Made by a program: the position numbers and the translations under genes | Notes under the pieces: model-generated | Databases searched by the model: none | What the model was told of the DNA's origin: nothing | Seen by the model: only the letters and a program-made list of their open reading frames with translations | Assembly (NCBI GenBank): GCA_022592435.1 | Contig: JABYQS010000244.1 | Coordinates: forward strand, 1 to 45,973 | DNA length: 45,973 bases | From: Cerioporus squamosus | Taxonomy: Eukaryota > Basidiomycota > Agaricomycetes > Polyporales > Polyporaceae | Direction of reading: 5' to 3' | In this document: positions 12,716 to 23,600 of the stretch, piece after piece | Numbering within the stretch: the stretch's first letter is position 1 | Layout: every line of letters begins with the position of its first letter

Positions 12716-15700
12716 TGCTTCTGTCAGTACCATCATTGCCCCGGTATACTATAAGTATGTATGTACCGTTGGTGAACGGATGCGAGGCTCTGAGTCAGCT
12801 AAACTTACTACCGCTCAAATAACTCAGAGCATCGCACCGTGCAACAACTGATTACTGAGTACTGACCGTTGACGAGTACCGGGCTCTCATACCATGTTCG
12901 TAGCGATGCCTCTGATGTCATATAAGCACCCTTTACTAAATGTCGTTTACCATGCAGGGGCAATCACCGACGAGTCCTGGTGGCAACCGCCAGCGTTTGG
13001 CGGATAACATGATGGCTTTGGAAGGGGCATAATGCCATTTAATATAAGAAGTGTTTGCGGCCCAGCCGGGGTCGCAACTCGTGGGCGATGCCTGCACCGG
13101 AGAGAACGGATGTTCTCTCGTTAAGAACATATGACCAGGTCAGCCTTGAGATGCCAAATACGTCACAGAGTGCAGTGGACTCACAACAGCGCATCACTCA
13201 ACACCAATACTCAGCGCTCAGCCGTCCTTGAGTATCTCTGCGCTAGTGATACTCTAGTGGATTCTCCATGTGCTGAGGCAAAAAGTGCGAGACCGTTTGG
13301 CAGGCAGTCATTTCGTAACTGCCGGCAAGCCTTTCGGCACCGTCAGCAAGCGACACCGCCAGGCTTGCGGTAGGCAGAGGATGTTGTGTGAACATAGAGG
13401 GCGAATGTCAAGCTCCATGCAGGAGTACGCGTCTTATAAGCCTCCACCAACGAGCCGACGCAAGGTGACCGTGGTCCGACATAATATAAAGTATGGGCGA
13501 GCAATGACATGGTCTTGTAACGAGAGGGTCACTGTGTCTCAATTGTTCGCGACATCAACTTACTGTTTGAGGTCGGCACCGTGATCAGTGCGTGTTCTCA
13601 TCAGACGGCTCCAATTGTCATCTCAAGAGTATCCTGACGTGCCAGCTGGGTGCACAAACAATAGACACACACAACATCCTGCAACGGCGCCATGTCGGAC
13701 GTGTCGTGGCCAGTGGATTGTCGCAAAACAGCGACGATAGCTGAGGAGCACTCTTCTCTCTTTTCGTCCCAGCTACTATCGACGCTGTTTTGCGACACAA
13801 TATGTACTGGGTTCGCACACTTACACCACATTATATAAGTAGTCTGGCTGATCCGACCTCGAAGACGGACGAGCAACCGCGTGTCCTGGAGATACGCCCA
13901 TGGCGTTCCCGGGAAAGAACACATACTGTTTAGGCCGGGCGCAACGCGCTATGAGAACGTTCGGGGTCTGCGCCATGCTCAGTGAAGCTTGAAGATCCGG
14001 TGTTCCCATGGTTCAGAACGAGGCTCGAAGAGACCTGACAGAAGGAGTCAGTGGGTCGGAACGAGGCGTCTGACATGCTGGCGAGGGATCCCCGGCTAGA
14101 TCTAAGGAAGAATCTCCGTGAGCGATGATGAGCAAACAGGGCCGGGAAGCGGGTTCACATGTAGTGATCGCAAAAACAACGCCGCCTGTCGCAAGCTTGC
14201 TCCGGTTGACTCAGCCAGCAGCAGGTATATCGATATTGAAAACTCACCAGCCGAGTACGAAGCGGTTTGCCCAAGACCACTGACCACATAGAACCCACAT
14301 TATCATACCGATTTCTCCTTCCGACCCCGCAAGCACACCCATTGTCTAGCACAAGGCTTCAAGAAGCGTGTTTCAGCGTTCCCCAGACAAGTACCAAGCG
14401 GGCATAGATCCAGAGCCGTTCGAGAAGTGTTTGTGGGGTTGCAACTCATGAGCGCACTCGCAGGCGCAGGCGCCCGTGATGATGACGATAAGTACTTCGT
14501 TCGGACCGGGAAAGGATGGTCATATTAGAGACCGGTTTAAACGTGCCCAGCAGCATCCACTCTATGGTTACCAGTATACCACGCAAGAGTGAGGGGAGGT
14601 AAACCGAGGCAGGACCAGGCAGGACATATGATGGTAAAGGATCGAGAGCAAGATCTGGCCAGCGCTTTTCCCATACGCAGCGTCTCAGCCAGCTGGTACT
14701 TGATTCCGGACGCTCATGTCGACACCGACAACCTCCCACGCCCACACTAGATTTCGTTTCCGGAAGCGCATTCGTCTGCGATTCTCGATGCATTCTCAAA
14801 CCCCAACTTCGCTGCCATGGCTGACGTGGAACACATGGAGTCCGGACTCGCCGGAGACTCAGATTAAGTACCAACGAACGGGTTGGTCCCAATGGTGATC
14901 CACCACATGGACTCACAGCTGGTTAGGTACCGCATCGTCGACGAAGCTAGACAGGATGTTTCCTCCGCGTGAGGCTCACAATGCGCGCCCATAGGACCCG
15001 CATTCACGGAACTCCGAAGTCTCCGTGGACGCTCGGCAGAGGTTCCAAGACGCGAGAACATAGATGCAATATACTCATGCAGGGGAGCGTCGACGAGTTC
15101 TCGATGGCTGGATAAGGTATACTACCGCAGCTACTGGCCTACTGTTACTATGTGCTCAAGGCGCCACCAGATCATGGTGTGGTCCGTCCGGCAGGTTAGT
15201 GAGCTATGCCAGTGTGCGCTGCCTTGCAGCCGTCCATGCTACGTAAGAGACTTCGGCGGACCTGGTACGAGTATGCCGCTCATATCCCCAGAAGCCGCGC
15301 CCACCATCCCAGCCACGACGCATTCGACGGGACTGACTCATTCTCCTCGATCAGGTTTATTCGCCGGATCCCATACAGGTGCTTCCATTCCAGCCTGTGC
15401 AAAAGGAAGCTCTCAGCGTCTTGAGCGGTCCACCATACCCGTGGGTTTGAACACCGGAGCGTCAACGCTACTGGCCAAGAAGCAGCCCGCAGCATGGCAC
15501 AGCTGCAGGCACTTTCCGGAAGAAGCTTGTCCTCGGATTGGTCTGTGATCCTGGAAGCATGGAATGCACAATCTGAGTCGCTGAAATCAGCGCGTCTCCT
15601 TGGCCGGATGACATCTGTCCAAGGGTCCTGTTCCACCGTGCTCGTCCTTGCCATTCCTGAGGGCGTTCTGGATTTCTGCAGACCAGTATAATCGCGCATC

Positions 15701-15831
15701 ATGACACTCATCGGTATACCGCGAGGACGGGGCGGAGGCCCTCGCTCAAGCGGCGGCGCATTTAAGTGCCCACTCTGCCGACATCCTCCCCCTTGTTCCT
15801 GCTTCTCCACCCCGTCCGAGCTGTTCAGGCC
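12716..15831. other. Gene-poor region between the left DUF4419 gene and orphan gene B
   Basis: This 3.1 kb stretch has no gene I can support. It holds a perfect-looking hairpin at 13718-13800 (separate entry). A short plausible exon tail sits near 14752-14873, reading FPEAHSSAILDAFSNPNFAA and then a stop after GDSD, but nothing joins to it. A Ser/Pro-rich open frame lies at about 15150-15548 on the plus strand. The last two resemble decayed pieces of orphan genes. Confidence 0.4.
13718..13800. repeat. Long stem-loop (26-31 nt arms)
   Basis: The left arm 13718-13743 reads ttgtcgcaaaacagcgacga then tagctg. The right arm 13770-13800 is its reverse complement apart from a few small indels and substitutions. 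The loop is about 26 nt and pyrimidine-rich. It lies in gene-free sequence. It could be a foldback element, a structured RNA or the trace of a small inversion. Confidence 0.75.
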
Positions 15832-17228
15832 ATGGATCCAAGCAAAGTGAAGCCAACGGACAAGTACAACTTGTCTCGCCGCATGGAGCCTTTCCGAAAC
15901 ATGGTCAGCTACCTTCCCCGTCGATGCTCACCTCACTGACCAGTGCCCATAGATGCTCGACAACGCGTCGCGATGGTCCTTGGAAGAAGAACAAACTTCC
16001 GCACAGCACGATCAACTCTCGCACGAAGACGATCTGGCGGACACAGCAGCCGCCTTATCGACGGACCCGATCGTCCCGCCCAGCAACGCAACCTACACGT
16101 TTAATCAGCGTGGTGCGACTCCAGGCATGTCTGTTCCAGCCAACATGGCGCACAGCGCGTCATCAGGCCCACTGTCTGCAAGCGTCTCTGTAGAGTCGTT
16201 CCCCATTGTACCGTATGGGAATCCTTTGTATTATGGACCCCGCCACGCGAATCCCCAGTACAACGCCGTGTTCCCACAGCCTCCACAACCTCCGCCGGCT
16301 TATTATCCACCCAGCGAAGCCCCCGCGATGTCTCCGCTCTCCCCTCCTGCGTTCAGTCCCCCGCCGCCGAGTTCCGCGATACCATCGCCTGCAACATCCA
16401 GGCGCTCTCTGTCGGTACCGCAGGCCCCGGCCCCCCAGGTGTGTCGGGGATTGTCAGAGCCCATTGCTCCCGCAAACAGTGGCTGGTCACCTGCGCACAA
16501 CCCACGGAGGCTCACACACGATGTAGGCTCAGTGCGCATAGTCGACAGGATACCGGGAGTGTACTACATCGTCGATACGAGCGCCCTTTCCCCAGACGCC
16601 GTCACCTATGGAGCCTTCGGCCCCGGGTTCTTCGTCCCAGATCAAAGAGCTATGCAGAGTCGCACACCCCAGGGTTCATCGACCGGTGATGGGCGGCCGC
16701 AGTTCCCTTCTGCCGCTCAGTGGTGTCAATCCCCTTATGCCCCCACAACTCTCGGCCCTTCTCCCATGGGCGCACCACCTACATGGCCTTCTTTCGAGGG
16801 TTCTGGAGACATGAGAGATATTCCGGGCCCGTTCGGAGTGCAAGCTATGAGCTCCGCATTCCCTCAGGTATGTCCCCTTCGTCATGCGTATCCCTCCCAT
16901 CCACAGCGCCCTGAGTTCCTGCTTGCAGCACTATCCCGTTGCGAGCGGAACAGGGCAGATGTATCCTCCTCCCTCATTCCCGGGCTCCCACCAAGCTCAG
17001 AGTCCAGATCCGCCAACGATCCGGCGTCCTCGGCGGAAGCGCGATCCGTCCGAGACAACCAGTGGGGACGGGCGTGCGGGGCCCTCGCGGAAGATCGTCA
17101 AGAAGAGAGGCGCTGCTTCTGGTACGGAGGGCAGCTCTGGTGGTCGAGATGATCGCTCAAAGACGGGCAAGGGGTCCGGTCCCCCGGGTGCTGGGATGTT
17201 CAGCTTGCATGAGGCTCCTCCCCCATGA
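15832..17228 (+). CDS. Orphan Pro/Ser-rich protein B, possible nuclear protein
   Basis: No family recognised. Exons 15832-15903, 15953-16867 and 16929-17228, all phase 0, give 428 residues. Exon 1 encodes MDPSKVKPTDKYNLSRRMEP and four more residues. The middle exon is Pro/Ser/Tyr-rich (PPPAYYPPSEAPAMSPLSPP, FSPPPPSSAIPS) with a less biased island, VRIVDRIPGVYYIVDTSALS. The last exon is basic near its start and middle (IRRPRRKRDPSE, GPSRKIVKKRG) and Ser/Gly/Lys-rich, ending FSLHEAPPP. The basic patches look like nuclear localisation signals. A tttaag element followed by a C/T-rich stretch precedes the ATG, as upstream of gene D. It converges on the P450 gene with a 208 nt gap. Gene reality is supported by clean splice sites joining three open frames; function is unknown. 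Confidence 0.65.
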
Positions 17229-17436
17229 GTCACCAGGTGCCTGCAGAAGGCCCGGCAACATATGGACCTTTGTACAATAGTTCGATGCTCGGACTCGTCT
17301 CTCATACTAGCACTGCTAACATTATCATGGAATCTAGAACAGTCAGGAACAGTTTGTGATCTAGTCACGATGACCAAGATAGATATGGAGATGAGCGAAG
17401 CAGACTCAGTGTCGATATGGCTGGCGACGAACACGA

Positions 17437-19624
17437 CTATCGTCTCAGCGCCATAGTGACAGGCAATCCTGGCCGCGAGGCAGTGAAGTAGTCCTTGAAC
17501 TCCTTCTCGTACGTCGCCGGATCCCATCCATCCCGCAGCCTGAACACGAAGTTCCTCACCAGCTCGACGATGACCATGCGCATCTCCAGCATCGCCAAGC
17601 CCTTCCCGGGACAGTTCATTGGTCCTGCGGAGAACGGCGTGAACGCCGCCTCGTTGTGCACGAACTCCGGAAAGCCCGCCTTCTTCAAATGAGATGCGGA
17701 GGACGGGAGTCGCGCCTCTTCGTAGCCCAGCTGACCAGACGCAACGAGCCAGCGCTCTGGCCAGAACTCCTCGGGAAAGGTGAAGTTGCGGGGATCGCGA
17801 TGGAGTGCTAACGTGGGCAGGTACACCGACGTGCCTGGAGGGATCTCACTGCAGCACGAGCTTCCTGTCAGTGCTGGACCCCTGAGAAATATTGACGGAC
17901 GTACACAGCTCCAAGTACAAACGGGGAGGCATTGTGAGGCACTTGGCGTTGAGTACCCAGAGGAACCGGTGGATAGAGCCGAAGGGCTTCGTTTCTGCGG
18001 TAGAGTCGGTCAGTCGAGCATAGCTATAACGGGAAGACGCTTCCTGACATCACTGCGTGCAGGTAGGGCATCTCGCGATGATGCATCGTCTCCGAGCTGG
18101 ACTCTCCAAAAAGAAGGTACAGAGTGTCGACTTCAGCTTGCAGCTTCACATAAGTCTCTGGATGCGTTAGCAGTAGATAGAACACGCTTGTCATAGTCAG
18201 TGAAGCAGTGTCCGAGCCCGCAACGACTGCCAGGACACCATCGTCCGCGAGCTCTCGCAAGGGCGGAGGAGCCTTGTCTGGGAGGTCTTCGTTGCTCTAT
18301 CGCAGTGCGTCAGTACTGATGGTCCTGCACAAGTAAAGATCACTCACAAGGTAGTAATACAGATCTCGGGTCTTCGACCCTCTCTTGAACCGCTCCTCAG
18401 CGAGCCGTGCGGTGGTCTGTTGCATCGCAAGTAGAGGTTTGACTGAGCCAGGAAGCTTGAAGAGGTACGCGCCCAGCCACGGTAGAGTGTGAAGTATCGT
18501 CGCAAAGCTGCGAAAGAGATGAGTTCACCCCGCGAATCATAACGAGCTCCGGTGCGCACATCATGCCTTCCTCGATGATGGACCAGACGTTATTCTTGTC
18601 GCCGTCCTTCAGCAGTTCGGAGCCTCCGCCGAATCTGCAAGATGGGTCGTAAGCTTATGAATGAAGGGGCAGCGAAGAAATAATACGCCATGTCAGACAT
18701 GAAGTCGTATCTAGTAGTCGACAGGTCGCGTTAATATCGCTCGGGGATGCATCAATCGAAGATAGACTTACGCAAAGTACTTGAGCCACAGTCCGAGGTC
18801 GATGATCCCAGATTGCTCTCGGAGACGTCGGATGAGGAGTTGCAATCTATCGACGATGAGAGGTTCGTATTCCTTCAGGGCGCTCTGGTTGAGCCCGCGG
18901 TTCCATGGACGTCGACGCTGCAGATGGTAGGGTATATCCTGGATACCTGCCATAGATACGTGCTCGGGAGCTACGGAGGCACCGACGTGGTCTGTACATC
19001 TGGGGTTAGCCACGCAGCACGAGGTCGCAGAGGTCGTTCACCAAACTTACATGGACCTTTCGGAAGACCTGCAGGACCCAGCAGGGGTCCGACAAGTGAC
19101 GCATCGGCGATAGACAGCTCATTGGGTCCTGGGATCCTTTCATCATCAGCAATGACTGAACCTCGTCAATTGAAGCGACGCACCACTCCGGACTATGTCT
19201 CCATACTTTCGATGCATGTCTGCGAATGCCCAGGCACGGTTGCCAGTGCTGGCCAGTATGGCTGGTCCAATCATGGAGACTCTGCGCCAGACAGGACCCG
19301 GGTATCGCGCAAGTGGATGGAGCGGAGAGAGCCGGTAAATGACAGTAGACGCGACAACCGCAGCGACGTAAGATGCCAGCGCATTACCGAATGCAGTTGG
19401 AAGTGACGATGAACAGTACGGTCGCGAGGAGACGTATGCTGCAACGAGTGCAGGAGGGACCGGAAAGAGGCAGGCATGACAAGAGACACTGTAGATTTCG
19501 TAACGACGGAATGCCTGGTGCGCAATCTGTCAACAGCAAGATTAGATCACCAAACGCAACGATGAAGCGAATGACGCACAATGGCAAGGGGGACCGTCAA
19601 TGGAGAAACCTCGCGTAGAGACAT
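17437..19624 (-). CDS. Cytochrome P450 monooxygenase
   Basis: Membrane-bound haem monooxygenase; substrate unknown. Eleven exons: 19624-19580, 19526-19490, 19438-19184, 19128-19051, 18991-18772, 18710-18687, 18634-18560, 18507-18348, 18296-18049, 17994-17905, 17848-17437; 547 residues. Seen: an N-terminal hydrophobic segment (ALASYVAAVVASTVIYRL), the hinge PLARYPGPVW, MHRKYGDIV, the I-helix motif AGSDTASLTMTS, the K-helix ExxR as EALRLYPP, PERW, and the haem loop FSAGPMNCPGKGLA with its cysteine. Two tiny 5' exons are needed to reach an ATG in frame; they give FRRYEIYTY, which fits N-termini of basidiomycete P450s that I know. Odd: the usual haem-loop Arg (FxxGxRxC) is Met here; related basidiomycete P450s often have Ala. 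One 24 nt exon is present. No other pathway genes adjoin it. Confidence 0.93.
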
Positions 19625-20619
19625 GGATGTCCTTCAGATGTCTCGGAGGTCCTCAAGGAGTCACTTATCAGTCCTCGTCGCCACCACGGAGAGCGAGGCT
19701 GACAGTACTTATGCCAGTGCTGGCCGGCAGTCCAAGCCATTTGCAATAATCTCGTCGGCAACGTTGCGACTATCGGATTTCGATTGGGGTGTATAGGTGA
19801 GGCGATTGAAAACGGGATCACTCACTGCTTGGCAGTGTCTCTCCAGGCTCCTCGGAGTCGCAAGTAAGACCTGATCCCGGGATTACGAGATAGCGTGCTG
19901 ACCTGTGCTGACGCCTGAACGTCGCTCCACTCGCGGCGCTCGTGCCGTGGTCGGATGGCTATGTTGGCTGCTGTCCCTGCCATAACAATAGTGAGACTAC
20001 TGAGCAGAGCAAGTACGGACGTCGACTAAGGTGCCTACCCGACCAACCACTGTCATAGACGACATGCGAACATGACGAGCGACGGGTGAGGAAAGGCATG
20101 TGCATATTTGCATATCTTCTATCTACGATTACACAACAGAAATACAAACCGACGACGGACGCGACCGCGGGCGACGTTCGACCGCCAGCCAGCCCAAAGC
20201 GCGGCGGCGCCCAGTCGTGACCAACGACGATTAGCCCCGCCCTGATCCAGATATCCGAGGGCGCGCGGCAAGGTATACCGTACGAGACAAGCGAGGAAGA
20301 CAAACGATCGAACGGGACACGGGTAAACGAGAGGCAGGGGTGTCAAAGCGAGACGGGGTAACAGGCTGCGGAGCAGGAAACTAGAACACAAACAGCCGTA
20401 CAGAGAGGAAGAGAGAAGGGAGACGACGAGCCAAGAGAAAGATGGGCAAAGATGCAAGAGCGAGGGAGGGGAGGGGCCGCACGCGACGAGGTGAACGGAT
20501 ACAAGATACGCGTGTACAGTTTCGTGGGTGTGGGGGACGCGCGGGGGAAACGGCGGGGCAGGGGAGTCCGAGAGTGTTAGATAGATACACATAGAAGCAG
20601 CAACGGAGCGCGAGCGCAA
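19625..20619. other. Intergenic region between the P450 and Far1-like genes
   Basis: Holds the P450 promoter (minus strand, just above 19624) and the 3' flank of the RING/PH/VWA gene. The part near 20300-20600 is purine-rich on the plus strand (gagagagggg-type runs), giving misleading open frames on the minus strand full of Ser, Leu and Arg. No gene supported. Confidence 0.45.
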
Positions 20620-23600
20620 TCACTCGCGCGCAACCCAGTCAGTACTTCGAGACACCAGCTCGATAGAGCTGTCGATCGTCCAGAACAGACGCTCGATCGC
20701 GCTCCGGCCACTCCAGCTCTTCTGGTCGCGGAGCACCTTGGCCTGCACACTCAGTCAGCACGCACGCCAACCTACGCCAACAACGGAAACTCACCTGCTG
20801 CGCGCCAAAGTTCCGTTGGTCGAGTGCAAACGTATCCGCCTGCTCGTCCAGCGCCTCCGACAGGATCTGCATGTCCTGCATGATTGCCTGGATGGCACGG
20901 ACGGTCGACAGCGCGAGCATCTCCTTGCGGTTCCTCGGCGCGATGCTTCCATCCCGCTGTGGCGGAGGCAGCGCTTGCGAGATGTTCTGCAGCACCGTGT
21001 GTAGGATCCGCCGCGTCTCGCTCAGCAGTTTCTGCGCCTGCGGCATGTTTCGCCTCGACACCAGCACGAGCATGCGCGTGATCATGTCTGAGGCAAGGAG
21101 CTCCATGCGCCTGCGGACGATGACCGGGTCGGAGCCACCGCTCGTCGCTGCCGGGGTGCGTGGCCGGCTGCCCGTGTTGGGGAGGAGAGTGACAGTGAGC
21201 AGAACAGGGTGCGCCAGACGCGAGACGTTCTTCTGCGCGTTCGGGTCGAAGAACGAGCCGTCCACCTCAAACACGGGCACCTCGTCGATCATACGGTCCA
21301 TCATGCCCTCCGCAAGGTCGGGCAGGTCGCCGATCGAGAGCGCATCAAGGCCCATGCGCTGATTGAAGACGTCCGTGGCGTTCAGCGCGCGCGGCGACAC
21401 TGCGTTCTGGGGCGAAATGGGGCTTTGCGAGACGTCGCTGTTGTCCAGCTCCAGCTCGACGAGCATCTCCTTGCGCTCCCCATACCGGAGTTCGCCGAGC
21501 TCGACGTCGACATCGCGGCCGTCCGACGAGAGGATAGCAAGCGGACCACCAGAGATTTTCCGGATGCGGAATCGGTTGCCGTCGACAATCTTCAGGTGCA
21601 GCTTCATGTTCATGATCGCAATGGACATCATGCCGCCGATGCATCCCGCTAGGCAATCCCGGAGGTCGTACCAGTCCTTGACAAACGTGTACGTCCCGCT
21701 TGTGTGGTTCGACATGAGCCAGAGCGATGCCGGGTCATGCGACCGGCCGTAGCCGAACGAGTGGATGGGAACGTTTGCAGCCTCGGCACGCGCGAGCACC
21801 AGGTCCATCTGCGCCCGCCGCGTCGTGTCTGACGAGTCGCTGACAAGCACGAAGCCCGTGACAGGGTTCCGCGACTTGCGCTGCAGCACGATGTCCAGCC
21901 CTGTGATGCGACGCAGTCAGCACGACGTCAATCAGTCAAAGTCGAGACAGGGCGCCCATAAACGTCACTGCGACTCACCATTGTTGACAGCCGTCACGAC
22001 GTCCGTCTTGTCCTCCTGCGACACCCTGACGAGGAACTCGTCGTCGAACTCCTCCCGCCGTCCGATGTCCTCAATGAACTTGGACAACCGCTGCCGGCTC
22101 GGCGCCTTCCCGACAGACAGGAACGGCGTCCTCCGCACTCTCCCGCCAATGCCCACCTCGAACGTAACCAAGCTCAGGCGGTCTTTGGGCGCAAGCGACG
22201 CGAGGATGAAGTCCAGCGACGTCCTGATGACGCGCATCTTGAGCGCAGCCGTGCTCGGCGTCGAGTTCGGGCCGGGCACGGAGATGACGAGGATGAGGTC
22301 CATAGGCGCATGAGGGAGCGGGGTGAGCGAGTTGGACGGCCCGGTGGACATGTGCGGGGCCACGAGCGGTGTCGGCGACGAGTACCTGCTGAGCTCGTCG
22401 TCCTCCTCGAGCGTAGACAGTTTCTGGTGGAGGCCCGCACGCGGTCCGAGCGAAGCGGAACCATACGACGTGTTAGAAGACACTGTCGACCGCGCTGATC
22501 CATTCAGCAAGCTATCGGCGGTACTGACCGTGGTGTTCGTCGTGCTCCCGCTGAGCATGCGCATCGCCTTCTGGTTGCCGCCGAATTCGTCGCTGAGCAT
22601 CCGCGCCGCCTTTGCGCTCCCGCCGAACTCCTCCAGATCCGGAGACCGCCCATAGTCAGTTTGTGATGGTGGCTGCTGCGCTTGTACGCTCGTCTGCTGG
22701 TAGAGCGCGACAAGTGCCTGGATATGCGCCTTCCATGTCTCCAAGGATGACCGGTCCTTGAATATCAGGATGAACGAGTCCAACCGCTCGTCCTCCATGT
22801 CAATCGTCAGACTCAGCTCGCCAGACACGGACGTATCTGTGACATGCCGGATGTGCCTGATGTAGATGCGGCCCTTCAGGCGGAGGACGCCACGCTGCGA
22901 GTTACCGCCGCTGATAGAGCCGGACCCTGTGCCGTCGCCGAACGCGGACGCCGCACCCGCGGAGGAGAGGAGGCGGCCAAGGGTCCGCTTCTTTTCCTCG
23001 ACAACGCAGATGATCGCCTCCTTGAACAGGTAGACGAAAAACTCGCGCACGAGCGCGTCTCGCCGTACCGATAGAAGATCGTACATCTGGAGCGGCCCAA
23101 GTCCGGAGAGAGGGTGGCCTTTCCAGTCGATGATACGGTTCCTGAGGTCCTCCGTAATGGCGCTGAATGGTGAGTTGTCCTCATCTTGGATGATCTCGCG
23201 CTCGATGGGTGAGGTCACGAGCGGGTCATGAGATGTCGAAGGGGACATGTGGTGGGAGCCAGACTGCGACTGCCGGTCGGCAGAGATGTATTGGGACTGT
23301 GGCGACATGGAGAAGTCGTTCGAATGAGGGCCAGAATGTACAGAGTGGTTGCTGCCGTCGCGGTAGACGCTTGTGTTCTTCGGCGTTGGCGTGAACGGCT
23401 CGGACATGGGCATGACGGAGCCGGGGACAGTATTAGTCCGTTTTCCAGGGAGCTCGACCACAACGAGACATGTCAGCGGTTGGCTCGCGTCCGACGTCCG
23501 CGTGATGGATGCGAACTCGGATTGGACGTGAATCGAGGGAGCAACGACGTAGTGCGATTGCTCCTGCGAATGGGCGGACTTGTGTTCGACAGGGTCGTCC

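Noticed and set aside
12716..15831. Pheromone precursor with a CaaX end near the Far1-like and orphan genes
   Set aside because: No short frame ending in Cys-aliphatic-aliphatic-X was found in the gene-free regions that I read.
7829..17228. Genes A and B as homeodomain mating-type proteins (divergent pair, nuclear signals)
   Set aside because: No homeodomain WFxNxR motif is present and no MIP or other mating-locus marker is nearby.
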